64,000 nt of DNA from Timema cristinae (lineage: Eukaryota > Arthropoda > Insecta > Phasmatodea > Timematidae): contig JBCFYV010000001.1 of assembly GCA_039000515.1 (NCBI GenBank), positions 18,329,928 to 18,393,927 on the forward strand, written 5' to 3'. The notes beneath the pieces were generated by a model. It worked only from the letters and a program-made list of their open reading frames with translations. It was not told the DNA's origin and ran no database searches. How positions within the stretch are numbered: position 1 is the first letter of the stretch; every line of letters starts with the position of its first letter. Of the stretch, positions 41,476-52,256 are shown one piece after another. The translations under genes were made by a program, and so were the position numbers.

Positions 41476-41813
41476 CATAATAATTTCACTAATGAGTTAG
41501 GATGAGTAGGATAAAATTTTGAGGAAATGTACCTCCGGTTTCGTAGAAGGAGAGTGGAAAAACCATTTAGGAAAATAACCCGAGGACACCCAACAAGGAT
41601 TCAAGCACCAATCTCCTTGTCTCATTGGGAGTATAGTGACACCTTTGACCATACGGCCATCGGAGCAGGTGGGGGGATTTTACTCATGCGCTTTATCTTT
41701 ATAATACTCATTTGGAGGGTGGGGGAGCACTTTCATTTCACTAAGTTGAGATTCAAACCTTGATCCCCCCGTCAAGACCAGACCAGTTGTATGCCTTATC
41801 CCACGCACCCACT
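41476..41813 (-). mobile_element. SINE-A fragment plus a second tRNA-headed fragment
   Basis: 41476-41672 has the SINE-A body and head (GTAGAAGGAGAGTGGAAAAACC, B box complement AGGATTCAAGCACC, end CCATCGGAGCAGG) without the tail. 41675-41813 has another head: reversed GTGGGTGCGTGGGATAAGG and AAGGTTTGAATCTC. Confidence 0.6.
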
Positions 41814-41829
41814 AATTCGTATGGTCATT

Positions 41830-42010
41830 AAAGAATAGATTGTCCAAACACTTACAGGGTACCGGGTTTTATTCTAGACATTGCCGAATAATGTAAGCCT
41901 ATCAAAAGTAAAATTGATTCCTCCTTTGAAAGTGATAAATTAATGACCGGAGAAGTGGTTGATTTGTCCTTTCTAGATTTAAGTTAGTTTATATAAGTCG
42001 TGTTCTAATA
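41830..42010 (+). mobile_element. SINE-D-like repeat, second copy
   Basis: GAATAATGTAAGCC, GATTCCTCCTTTGAAAG, AAATTAATGACCGG and TTTCTAGATTTAAGTTAGTTT match 12590-12790 in order. Confidence 0.5.
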
Positions 42011-42084
42011 TAATCTATCGGTTAAAAAAATGAACAATATAAAAAAAAAATTAAAAATCTTGTGAAACTTGATTAAATTTATGA

Positions 42085-42460
42085 GCGTAGAGAATGCAAA
42101 AAAGGACAGTGTTCTTGCAGTTTATGTAACAAATTACTTTATTTGGATTAAATTAATTAAATGGCTCCCTAATAGAAACAAAGGGTTTAATTTTATTCAC
42201 ATGTTGATATCAACAGTTGTTGAATATATGTCATGATCACAGTGGAGTTAGATGAATAACTATTTAAATGAAGAAAAGAAGTTGCCACTAAATTCGAGGA
42301 CACACCGACAGATATTCAAAAAATGTTGATATCATCACGTGAATAAAATTAAACTCAATGTTTGTATTGAAGCAATATTTTATTTATGTTGACGAAATAT
42401 ATGTTTTGATATAAATACAGCAAAAATACTGCTTTGAGCTCACGTTTTCTACATTCCCAT
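42085..42460 (+). repeat. Family Z palindromic repeat, copy
   Basis: Arms GTTGATATCAACAGTTGTTGAA (42203) and CAAAAAATGTTGATATCATCACG (42315), with outer TTGCAGTTTATGTAAC versus inverse. Centre AGTTAGATGAATAACT..AGGACACACC in the same orientation as 15590 and 33241. Confidence 0.72.
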
Positions 42461-43578
42461 TTTTAAAAGAAGCGTTTCTTCTTGGATTAAAACCAAGGAC
42501 TGCAAAATCAAAAGACAAATATGGTTGTTTCAGTACCATTGAAAGCCCGTGTACTGGTTGTTCGACTTTACCTTTATTTCGTTATCACAAAAGGGGCATT
42601 TTATTCCACAAAACCGCATTTTTGTGGCATAACAGAAGCCTTTCTCTAGGTTAGTTCAATCAATTCTAACCTGTTCCACGTGCATATCATCCTATCACAC
42701 ATTGCCATTCATATGTCATTCGCAGATCTACGCCACATAGATACCCACGACTGATATATATACCACGGCAGTCCAACAAAATCTATCGAGCTCGGAATAT
42801 TTTTCAAAGTAGTAAAATGCAACAGTACACATTGTTTGTAAAAATTTAATAATTTTTGTGAATAAAACATTGACTTAATGAAGTTTTGATTTAAAACACA
42901 GTGTCATACACATCCGTAGTTATATGTGCAATCCAATGTATTTTTATTTTCTTCAAAATTAATGTATTTTACATCCCTCGAATAAGATTATCACATTTTC
43001 AGTGTTGTTAAATACAACGATTTTGTTTAAAATGTATAATTGGGCCTCAGAAAATACCTTTATAAAAGTTTTTTTGAGAAAAATTCCTTTAATTTGAAGA
43101 TTAAAAAAAAGGCTTGAATATTTTAATTTTATATAGTATTTATATTGGACTTACTTTAAAAAAATCACTTTGTATGGTTTATTGATGGCTGATTTTTGTA
43201 AATTTATTTTTTAATAGCTCAAACAAATTTTCTCAATATTGGTATCAGGGCAATATTTTATATGTTAAATAATAATATAGGTATAAATATTTTTCAACTA
43301 TTAATTAAATCGTAACTTTTGATAAAAAGTAATAACAATATATTTCAATACTCACGGAAAGGTCCTTTTAAGAAAATATTTTATTTTGTAGCCAATTTTG
43401 ACCAATTTTACTAATATTGTTATTTAAGGTATTACTAATATCTATCAAAAGTACCGTTGCAGATAACATGACTTGACTTCAGAATATTTAAAATAGAGTA
43501 GCTAAGCTGTCAGACAAGGCCTTTCCTATGAAAACTGTGTACCTATATAATAACCTTAATTTATTCTTTGTTTTTCTT
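42461..43578. other. Gene-free stretch
   Basis: Moderately complex at 42480-42800, AT-rich after. 43400-43545 shares a block with 26455-26620. No exon supported. Confidence 0.35.
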
Positions 43579-43817
43579 AGCACCATGTCTATTATCCTTT
43601 TGGGCTATACGCTTATATATTAATTACGCTAATGGTTTCAGGAATTAAGGAGGCTATATTTAGAGGAAGTGTACCTGAATTTGCGTTGAGGGAAAGTGAG
43701 AAATAATTTTGTATAAAACCACCCTCAGGGTGAGATTCTAAGCTCGATCTCCTCGTCATCGGCAGGCTAGCCTTCTGTGAGAATAGCGCGTTAGACCCTG
43801 TAGCAACCGAGCGGGTT
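43579..43817 (-). mobile_element. SINE-A, near full-length
   Basis: Reversed tail TTAGCACCATGTCTATTATC, body AATTTGCGTTGAGGGAAAG, a small deletion before the B box region, and head to GTAGCAACCGAGCGGG. Confidence 0.82.
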
Positions 43818-44420
43818 AATATAACTTTATAATAAAGTAAAAGGTAATCGATGATATCGTAAAAAAAACTATGGATGTTTTACCAAAAGATTATTTTCAT
43901 TAGAATCCTACCATATACGTGGTGAGGAAAATAAATACAACTCGACGCGACCTATATTGTAGCCCTGATCAACCCTACACTACTCCTCCCCTCCCACCCT
44001 CAAATTTTAATTTCGTGATAACACCAACGACCTGAAGGGTAGAATCACGTGGTGGGTGAGAGTATTGTTTAGTTCGCGAGGGTTTGGGACACGTTTTGGG
44101 AGAGGGGGAAGTCCCCTGGAGTCCAGTTCTTGTAGCTCTGCTGATGGCGATCATTGTCGCTAATTGGCGAACGTCCAAGGGAGCTATCCCTCATGCTACG
44201 TCATAGTGGATGTGACGGGTGTGACCTGGCTCCCCCTGTTTCCATACTACCCTCACGTACACAGAGTACAGATACACATGCCTACACGATTCGTATTTAG
44301 GTCTCTTTGTCAAATGATGGATGAGGAAGGAGTCGAAGAGGGAAGGGTGGATATTATAAGGGTCGTTTAGTCGTTGGTAAGACTGGTTTCAGGGGTATTA
44401 TGATATATAGATAGACAGAA
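43818..44420. other. GC-richer stretch, possibly regulatory
   Basis: 43960-44380 is clearly GC-richer, with E-box CACGTG (~44047), GCTACGTCATAG (CRE half-site, ~44196) and purine/pyrimidine runs. Open frames occur on both strands but none is recognisable. Confidence 0.3.
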
Positions 44421-45112
44421 AAATGAATCTAGAGAACTGAATTAATGTTTGGTAAAGATGGAGTCTGAGCGTGGGTTGAGAAATATTACAATTTATTTCT
44501 GATAAATAGATAGGACAGTTAAATTAACATAATAAATGTATACATACAAATATATATGTATTGACACTAAAATTACATATTAAATAGTTCTCATCTTAAT
44601 AAATACAGGCTATAATTGTATTATATCAATGGAGCTGGAGATTTATCTTAAAAATATTACAAGAATAGTTAGTCAAATATAGGATGGATATGGTCTTTGA
44701 TAATATTTTGATATACAGTAAAGAATCATTAAAATTGTTTATTATGTTATGTTTCTGTCTTACGTCAGTGAACTTAAACCACTAATACACCCTGTTCCCT
44801 TTCCTCCTTTTCATAAGCTACTCTTTACCATTAACCTTTCTTTCGATGACGTCTTGTTTCTCCTAAGGATATGTCCGATCCAGTTTTCTTTGTATCAAAG
44901 AGTCACATCCATTAATCTGAAGACATATGTATTGATATCTATCTACTTTCACTCAGGTAGTCTTAAATGTAACAGTACTACGACTTACTTACTTTGACCG
45001 CTAATTCTGTGGCCTTTCTGTAAGCTGTATCATAGTGAAACCCGTCAAGTCAGTAAAGTCGTTACCTGACAATGGTAAACGAAGTGTACATAAAAGCAAT
45101 ATAATAAAACTA

Positions 45113-45145
<33 letters not shown>

Positions 45146-45149
45146 ATAT
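44421..45149. repeat. AT-rich DNA with (TA)n
   Basis: TA repeat at 45112-45149 with one interruption. No gene. Confidence 0.5.
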
Positions 45150-45345
45150 TATTTCGTTCACGTCTCTTAATACCCTTCCAGGTTATTCGTTTATACACAA
45201 TGGCTGTGTTATAATGTAAGATAGGATAATTAAAAGTAAATGTAGATGAATCTGCATGAAGGGAGTGTGAAAAATTTTATTTTAAAAAAACACCAACTGT
45301 ACACTCGAATTAGATTCTAAACCCAATCTTTCGATCACAAAATTA
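45150..45345 (-). mobile_element. SINE-A-like, strongly diverged
   Basis: TTCACGTCTCTTAATACCC tail, body GCATGAAGGGAGTGTGAAAA, B-box region AATTAGATTCTAAACCC. Follows a TA microsatellite. Confidence 0.45.
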
Positions 45346-45547
45346 TTGAATAATTTTGAAATTTAAGATTTCAGGAAATATCTCATGCTTTAGTAAAATT
45401 TTTTTTATATTATGAAAATATATTTGGTGAAACTCAAGAGTTAGTTTCTTAATAAATCACTTTACGATTAAAATATATATATTAATGCTGGATTAAATAT
45501 GAAGCTATTATATTTATTAATGATGGTTATAACCGCATGTAAATATC

Positions 45548-45686
45548 ATATTCTTTAGATTGAAATACGACACCTATACGTGGGATTCCTGTATAGCTCA
45601 ATAATTAAGCAGTGGAATACTAAGCCAAAGGACCCGGGTTAGAATCCCGTGTCCACGTGTCGTTTTTCCATTTAAAGAATATAATA
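45548..45686. repeat. Foldback around a tRNA-like sequence
   Basis: The left arm ATATTCTTTAGATTGAAATACGACAC..ACGTGG (split, 45548-45583) pairs with the right arm CCACGTGTCG..TTTAAAGAATAT (45653-45682), with few mismatches and a 4-base bulge. The loop holds a tRNA-like sequence: TATAGCTCAATAATTAAGCA (A-box-like) and GACCCGGGTTAGAATCCCG (T arm with B-box-like GGTTAGAATCC). The arms are outside any tRNA cloverleaf. Confidence 0.7.
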
Positions 45687-45689
45687 TAG

Positions 45690-46136
45690 ATTAATATCAA
45701 GTTGGATGAAAAAAAGTGGTGGCATCAGTCTAGAAAACTGAGAGTAATGGGCTGAGAAGGAGGGTTCATTGTGCTGAACCCATCATAACCTTTACTCTCA
45801 GAAGTAGGCACCATCTTTGCCAACAAACGGTGGCTGTTTTGTAGGTATGGATTAAGTGTGGGTTGACACCATGGATAATTTTTTTTATGAAATAAAAAGG
45901 GTTCTTTCTGAGACTTAGTACAGTCTTGCCGTTGAGATATCTGATTGTTGAAATGGAGGGTGTAGCGATGTGATCACTAATAATTGGTCCGTACAGTGCA
46001 AGGAGATGTGAGTTGGAGATCAACTCTCCCTCCTCATGATCCGTTTACCCTACCAAAACTCACCTCCTTTCATCCCTAACAGCAGAGACGTTAGGAGTCT
46101 TGGTTCCTAATACGTCCCAACATATTCTATTGTACG
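45690..46136. other. Gene-free stretch
   Basis: Moderate GC. CTGAGAGTAA (~45738) and TTACTCTCAG (~45792) form a perfect 10-bp inverted pair. A reverse 85-codon open frame (46023-45766) is not recognisable and I do not claim it. Confidence 0.3.
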
Positions 46137-46382
46137 CTTCAGTGGCCGGATGGTCTAAGGAGTCACTCTTATGTTAAACTGGCCTGCTGATGACGAGGAG
46201 AACGGGGTTCAGTTCCCATTTGGGTCTACTGAGGGTGGTTTTATCCTAAATGGTTTCCCACTCTGCTTACACGCAAATGTGGGTATATTACCTGTACAAT
46301 TCTATCTTCCTCATCCCTACCCCATTAAAGTAACTATCATATATACTTATAACCCGAACGGGTAGTAGGACGCAGTGATCAA
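46137..46382 (+). mobile_element. SINE-A variant, full-length
   Basis: CTTCAGTGGCCGGATGGTCT head, GGGTTCAGTTCCC (B box), body GGTTTCCCACTCTGC, perfect ACCCGAACGGGT, end GTAGGACGCAGTGATC. Same subfamily as 14672-14872. Confidence 0.87.
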
Positions 46383-46554
46383 AAAAATACATACAGTACT
46401 TTTTTTTATAATAGGAGAAAATTGCTAGAAATGTTTCTAGATAATAACTTCATGTATTCATACATCAAGTCAATTTCGCTGCAATTATCACTTTTATTTA
46501 ATAATGTAAATACCTTTCAAATAACACCAGTAGAATAGTAAAATATTATCGATA

Positions 46555-46790
46555 TTGGCTGGACTGTACCCGTCAAGGCTATCCAAATCTAGTTAAATTA
46601 ATGAATTAGAGATGAGGAGGTTATATTATAGACAAAATGTTCAAGAATTGAAGTGGAGGAAGAGTGAGCAAACACTTATTGCACCTACCTTCAGTCTACC
46701 AGAATGGGATTAGAATCCTTACCTACCCGGTCACCAGCATACCAAAAAAAGATCTTGACGTTTAGTATGCGTGCCCACCTACCTGGGGTT
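46555..46790 (-). mobile_element. Diverged SINE
   Basis: Body AAGTGGAGGAAGAGTGAGC, B box complement GGGATTAGAATCCTTACC (~46705), head side GTGCCCACCTACCTGG. Tail not recognisable. Confidence 0.45.
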
Positions 46791-46823
46791 AAGCTTTTAC
46801 TGTCTTAAGCTTTAACAAGAAGG

Positions 46824-47020
46824 TACTTGCTTTGGTGGTCACATAGACTAGAGCGTCATTCTCACAATAAATTGGACTGCTGATGACGAGGGAATTTGAG
46901 TTCGATTTCGGTCGGGTGTACTGAGGCTAGTTTTCAGAAATGGTTCTCCACTCTCCCTTCACGCAAATGTGAGTACACTTCCTCTAAATTCAACCCAGTA
47001 GTAACACGTGGTACTAAAAA
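46824..47020 (+). mobile_element. SINE-A with internal deletion and target duplication
   Basis: Head TTTGGTGGTCACATAGACT, B box AGTTCGATTTC, body to CTCTAAATTCAACCC, then directly AGTAGTAACACGTGGTACTA. About 50 bp including the stem-loop are missing. AACAAGAAGG is duplicated at 46814-46823 and 47021-47030. Confidence 0.9.
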
Positions 47021-47030
47021 AACAAGAAGG

Positions 47031-47809
47031 AAGTTACAAAGTAGTATTTGATATAAAAATATTTCTCAAACTCTTTCAAAATGTCTTTAAGTTTTATTTG
47101 GAGACCTTAAGAGACTCTTTTGTTTCAATCTGCCTCTTTCAAAGTAGAAGTGTCCGTTTTTTTTTTAAGAACAAGAACCCCAGACAAAAGGATATATATC
47201 CCCTTCCTCCCCCATTTCAACCCCTTCTACAAGCTACCCTCTCATTTTCAAACTCTCCTTTAAGGCGGGAATGGCTGAAAAGCTTGCACATGCGGAAGTA
47301 AACTTAGAGACTGGATTAAGGCTCTAAATTAATGCAAATGTTGACTCATCAAATGGAACACTCGTTACTGGAAGAGAGTGAAGTAGAGGGACCAGGGGGA
47401 ATATATATGTGTGGATAAAGGCGTGGAACCGTAGAAGTAGGAGAAAGAAAGTATATAAGAGTAGAAAAAGCTTGACAAAAGGAAAATAGAGAACGATAAT
47501 AATGTAAGAGATAATAGAACCTTAATCACACTTGATAAAATTGGAAAACTTGGAAGTGTCATGTAAATTTTGTTTGACATGAATCTAGGGAACGTTTTTA
47601 TATATTTTTCGAGGGAGAAGTACTGAAAGCAAATTTTGTATGCTTAGTGAGATATTATAGAGATTAAAATAGTTAAATATGACACTTTCTAGAGCTTGTA
47701 GTTTCTTCAGACACGTTTTGGTCCTTATATGTTATAGAACTTTACCGACTAATATGCTACTTTAGGACTTGCTAAATTTTGGACTACTCCATTCTCACTA
47801 GCTTACAGT
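47031..47809. other. Gene-free stretch
   Basis: A C-rich tract near 47200-47245 and purine-rich sequence at 47370-47520. No exon or repeat family supported. Confidence 0.35.
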
Positions 47810-48384
47810 TGAGAAAGTATTGTGATCGTCAAAAAAATTGAATTCGAAATTTTGATGATTGTTGGCGTTTCATGACCCCCCGAATCCGAAAATGTTGTTT
47901 TTAAATTTCCATCTGTCTGTCTGTACCTCGGAGTAGAGCCTAAACTATTCAACCAATATGGCTAAAACTTGGTATCTAAGGTTTTCATAGGGTTGCCCCG
48001 AGGAATTTTTGTAATTGGATAACCAACCCTAAAATTAAAACTAGTTTACTGCAGGGCAAAAATAGAAAAATCAATTCTCAAAACCGGCTCTAAGGATTTG
48101 ATTAGATTTCATTTATAAACATTTATAAATATTCCAAAAAAATGCCCACTCTCAATATTTTGTTAAAATGACTTTAAGGGTTCTGGTCTGATGCGTAAAT
48201 TCGTTGTTTTTATCATATCTTTGTAACTCTCTGAGATATGAAATTACTTTTAATTGCAAATATGTAGGGCTATATATAATACAAATCTTTTGTTTGAAAC
48301 ATATTTTTACTAAACCAATTACATTTAAGATATACGTAAATAATATGTATATATATTTATATACACACACATTTAAGCTATACG

Positions 48385-48445
<61 letters not shown>

Positions 48446-49470
48446 CCTTTTAAAACACTTAAGATAATGTATTGAGACCGTAAAAAAAGTATAACCAAAA
48501 TTGTTGATGGATGTCGACGTCTCATGACCCGTCGAACACTAAAAGTGGTTTTTGCAATATTATCCGTTTGTGTGTCTGTTTAACCCTAAAATTAAGAGTA
48601 GATTAATAAAAAGCGAAAAGAGAAAAAATCGATTTTATCCAAATCGGCTCTAACGATTTTGTTTAAATTGCGTATATAGGCATTTATTAAGATTATAATT
48701 AAAATGGCTATTTTCATTTTCCTATGAAAATGACTTTAAGGGTACTTTACAGAAGCGGAAATTTGCCGTATCCACGCAATTATTTGAGATAATAAATAAC
48801 TTATCATTGCAAAATTGTATCACTATTAGAAATAAAAAACTTTTACTTGAAGCATATTTTTATAAAACCAATAGTTTCTTAAATATTGGCAAATATATGA
48901 AAACAATTTTAAGATCTACTATTTTATACTACTGTTTTAACGCAATAATTCTCTATTGCCATAGAGTAATTAAATATAATTTAGTCTCTACAAATTTAAT
49001 GTTCTTTTTATTTAACCCTTTTAGAGGAAATGTTTGTGAAACAATGATCTATCTCCTTCAGTTCAGACCCAATAGTCAATATTTTACATTTTGTATGGGT
49101 CAAAATTTATAAATGAGTAATTTAATAGCAATGCGATGACCTAAAGATTTGCAACACTTAATAAAAGTAAAAGTTTTAACCGGAAGTCAAGCTTTTAATA
49201 CGAAGTGTTGAGCCTTGTGGATCCAATATCTATCTTTCTAATTGTTCCAAACATAAAAATGAGGATATAATTCCTTAAAAATAAAATTATTAAATTTAAA
49301 ACTGGGACTCAAAAAATGTTTTACATAAGTATATTTCAATTGATGCTTGGGTTCCCTAGTTTATATTATTTTGTTTAATATATATTATGAGTTTTGAGTA
49401 AATATCTTCACTTTTAAACAATAGAGTGAGATAGTCCGTGTGGAGTTCCGTACTATTTATTTCTATGTTT
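47810..49470 (+). repeat. Two family Y segments in tandem, split by (TA)n
   Basis: 47810-48345 begins GAGAAAGTATTGTGATCGTC and runs through the common blocks. After a TA tract (48391-48442) the family restarts at 48475 (GGATGTCGACGTCTCATGAC) and continues to 49470, ending GTGTGGAGTTCCGTAC. The second segment is the inverse of 33717-34745. Open frames here are repeat or TA translations. Confidence 0.8.
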
Positions 49471-49499
49471 TTAATTAGATCTACAATTTAAAAAAATTA

Positions 49500-49740
49500 G
49501 AGCCACGTCTTACAAACCGTTAGGGCTATACGCTTATGCACTAATTACGATCATGGTTTTAGGAATAAGGAAGGTTATATTTACAGGAACTATATCCATA
49601 TTTGCGCGAAGGCATGATGAAAAACCATTTTGGAAAACCATACTCGGTTATCTTTCCCGAGATTCAAACCTTGACCTACCCGTCATTCGACGCTTAGTCT
49701 ACTACGAGAGTAGCACGTTAGACTATGCACCCACCGATTC
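49500..49740 (-). mobile_element. SINE-A
   Basis: GAGCCACGTCTTACAAACCG tail (stem-loop decayed), body TATTTGCGCGAAGGCATG, B box complement CGAGATTCAAACCTTG (~49660), head to GCACCCACCGATTC. Near full-length. Confidence 0.82.
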
Positions 49741-50097
49741 AAGTGATTATATAGTAATTGAATAAAGGATGCCTCGTTCAGGAATTAATAAACATCCTCG
49801 CACTATAATATTTCTAACGTTTCAAAACAAAGACAATTATCCTCAAATATCATTGAATTGTATGCTGTGATCATTTTGATAAATAACTGAATTTATTTAG
49901 TGTAGATTTGAACTAGTACCCTACATCCTCCACATTAGCCACACATGTGTGACAAGGTGCTCAATACGTCTTTGAAAATGTGATCATTTTGATTTTAAAG
50001 GTTACTTTTAAAAATTCATTCCACTAATAACTTATAGCTGAATAAGTATAATATAACGTTGTTCGTGGTGAAACTTTTCAATTTTCAGTCTAGAATA
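49741..50097. other. AT-rich stretch
   Basis: No feature recognised. Confidence 0.35.
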
Positions 50098-50525
50098 ACC
50101 GAGTGCCGCCAACTGGGTGATTGCAAGCTTGGGCCCCAGTGAAATAACGTAATGATTGTTTTACGTAAATATTCATTTTTAGAGCTGTTTAAAAAAATCA
50201 TAACAAAGGAAACTTAATTTTTTTATATTTATAAAGTTTGACCACTTGATATTTAAAAATTTAAAAAAAATTAAACACATAAAAATCATGAAAAATACCT
50301 AACCTAACCTAAACTAACCTAATTTTTATTTTATTACAATTAACACATTTTTAGTTTTTTTTATAAGTAAAAGACATATTTTTAAGCCTGAGCAAACCTT
50401 AAAAATTCAAACAAATTAAGTTGATCTGCTATGATTTTTTTAAACAACTCCAAAAATGAATATTTACGTAAAAAAAACAATCATGGCGTTTTACACTGAC
50501 ACCCAACTGTCTTGGCGTCCAATGT
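50098..50525. mobile_element. Inverted-repeat element with CCTAA units in the centre
   Basis: The left arm (50147-50202) TGATTGTTTTACGTAAATAT..AAAAAAATCATA is the inverse of the right arm (50430-50489). Candidate ends are CAGTGAAATAACG (50137) and, reversed, CAGTGTAAAACGCC (from 50498), hAT-like in form, but the adjacent 8 bases do not match. Similarity extends outward (GCCGCCAACTGGGTG versus CGCC..CAGTTGGGTG). The centre holds CCTAACCTAACCTAA ACTAACCTAA (50298-50322). Confidence 0.6.
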
Positions 50526-50769
50526 TGCCAGCGTTCAGTTTTCCACACCCAGTGTTTCAAATCCGTTCAATTTTATATTAGCGTGAACTATATTTTGAGA
50601 TAAAAATATAATTTTATCTAAAGTATTCTACGAACACTTTCTGAGCTGATTGAATATATCAGAACGCTTTTTATAAACTAGTTCAAATCTAAAACTATCA
50701 GACGGTTAGAAAATATACTTTTACATATTTTTTTGCGTCAAATCACGTGATCTGTATCTGTCACTTTTT

Positions 50770-51640
50770 ACTTTCTCTCGATACCTTGAAGAGAAATTAT
50801 CGTGATCGTCAAAAAAGATAGAGATTTTGATAAATGTCGACGTTTCATGACCCCATGAAACCAAAAAAGTGGTTTACCCAATGCCATCTGTCTTTATGTA
50901 CCTTGAGATAAGTCGAAAATATTTTACTGATTGGCCTAAAAGTTGTATCAAGGGTTTTCATAGGGCTCCCCAGAAGGATTTTTGGAATTCGATATCCAGC
51001 CATAAATTTAATGGTAGTTTACTGAAGGGCAAAAATAGAAATATATCGTTTTCTCAAAATTCACAAAGATTTTGATTATATTTTATATCCAAATACTGTT
51101 TATCATTATAAAAAAAAGATATACATTCTCTTATTATCGTGTAAATGACTTTGAGGGTACCTTACATTAGGGAGATTTTCCAATTTTCATTATTTCTTCG
51201 CAACTATTTGAAATACGAAATAACTTATCATTATAAAGATGTGGTACTGGCCTATTAAAGAAATAAATCTTTCAAATGAATTGTATTTTTCTAAACCAAT
51301 AATTTCTTAGCTATAAGCAAACATATATACTTTTTAATTCAGGTTTTGAAAATTAATTTGATTCTTATGCTTTAGGGTGGACAAAGATGTTTCTCAGTTC
51401 TCAATTTTTCTATAACTATGTTCCTACTTAATGCGATAGAGTAAGTAAATTTATATTATTTTATTTATGATCTTTGGTGTAGTGTTTCACCAAAAATCTG
51501 TAAATTTATTATTTGGTTTTACAAATCTTAAGAGTTTTTAGTAAATTACTATTTTAAGAGAAAAGCGGGAATAAGTCTGTGCAGTGCATCATACTAATTA
51601 TTTAAATATATTAATACATTTAAATGATACCGCTAGATGA
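50770..51640 (+). repeat. Family Y copy, uninterrupted
   Basis: Starts with the hairpin ACTTTCTCTCG..GAAGAGAAAT (50770-50796), then CGTGATCGTC, GACGTTTCATGACCCC, TACTGAAGGGCAAAAATAG and TGGTGGACAAAGATG-type blocks to about 51640. It carries GACTTTGAGGGTACC at the site where the 3041 copy has its SINE. Confidence 0.8.
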
Positions 51641-52007
51641 TCAAATATAATTATTTATTTATTTTCCAAAGGGTCCTTTCTAAAAAAAACTACATTAGAT
51701 TTGGCAGACAAAACAATCATTTGGGCCCAATGTAAATAGAATAGAACGTCGTGCCTGATGGAAATATACATCTGATTGGCTGAGATTGTGACGTCACTAA
51801 GTGTACAAGCTAGCGCGCATTACATACACAAAGCTTATTGGAAGACAAAATAATTGGTTAAACTTTAAATGATAAATAAACTTCTAAAATCCATACCAAT
51901 GTCAAATTCACGTCATTACTATACTTAGTTTAAATAGTGATGTGTGTCCGTTTTAGTGTTAAAATATCAGTGATGTGTACTGGGCTGGTGTGAGCAATTA
52001 CATAATC

Positions 52008-52013
<6 letters not shown>
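51641..52013. promoter_or_regulatory. Candidate promoter elements: CCAAT, CRE, GCGCGC
   Basis: ATTGG (51775-51779, inverted CCAAT), the full CRE TGACGTCA (51789-51796) and GCGCGC (51813-51818) lie within 45 bp. The palindrome TTGGGCCCAA is at 51721-51730. No exon could be attached on either strand. Confidence 0.35.
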
Positions 52014-52050
<37 letters not shown>

Positions 52051-52256
52051 GCACCTCGTCTTACTACCCGTTTGGGTTATACGCACTTACGCTAATGTGT
52101 AATGTGTAGGGTGATTGTGAGATGAAATGGAGGACCTACAGTTTAACGTGAGATCCGAACCACGGTGGAGGCCTGACATTCCCTACATTCAAAAGTTGTG
52201 GTTAATACACGTCTTGTGAAGACGTAAAGAGGTGAAGGAAGGGTTTGGTAATCAGA
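52014..52256 (-). mobile_element. SINE-B, 5'-truncated, longer subtype
   Basis: ~12 ATT units, AGCACCTCGTCTTACTACCC, body with GTTAATACACGTCTTGTG, ending at GGGTTTGGTAATCAGA before the tRNA head. ACATAATC and ACGTAATC flank it, a weak duplication. Confidence 0.88.

Noticed and set aside
48204..48467. 87-codon open frame
   Set aside because: Runs through family Y sequence and a TA microsatellite (IYIYIY..).
49100..49230. Separate unique sequence
   Set aside because: Matches the inverse of 33960-34100, so it is part of family Y.
50298..50322. True telomere or interstitial telomere site
   Set aside because: Only about five imperfect CCTAA units, inside an inverted-repeat element.
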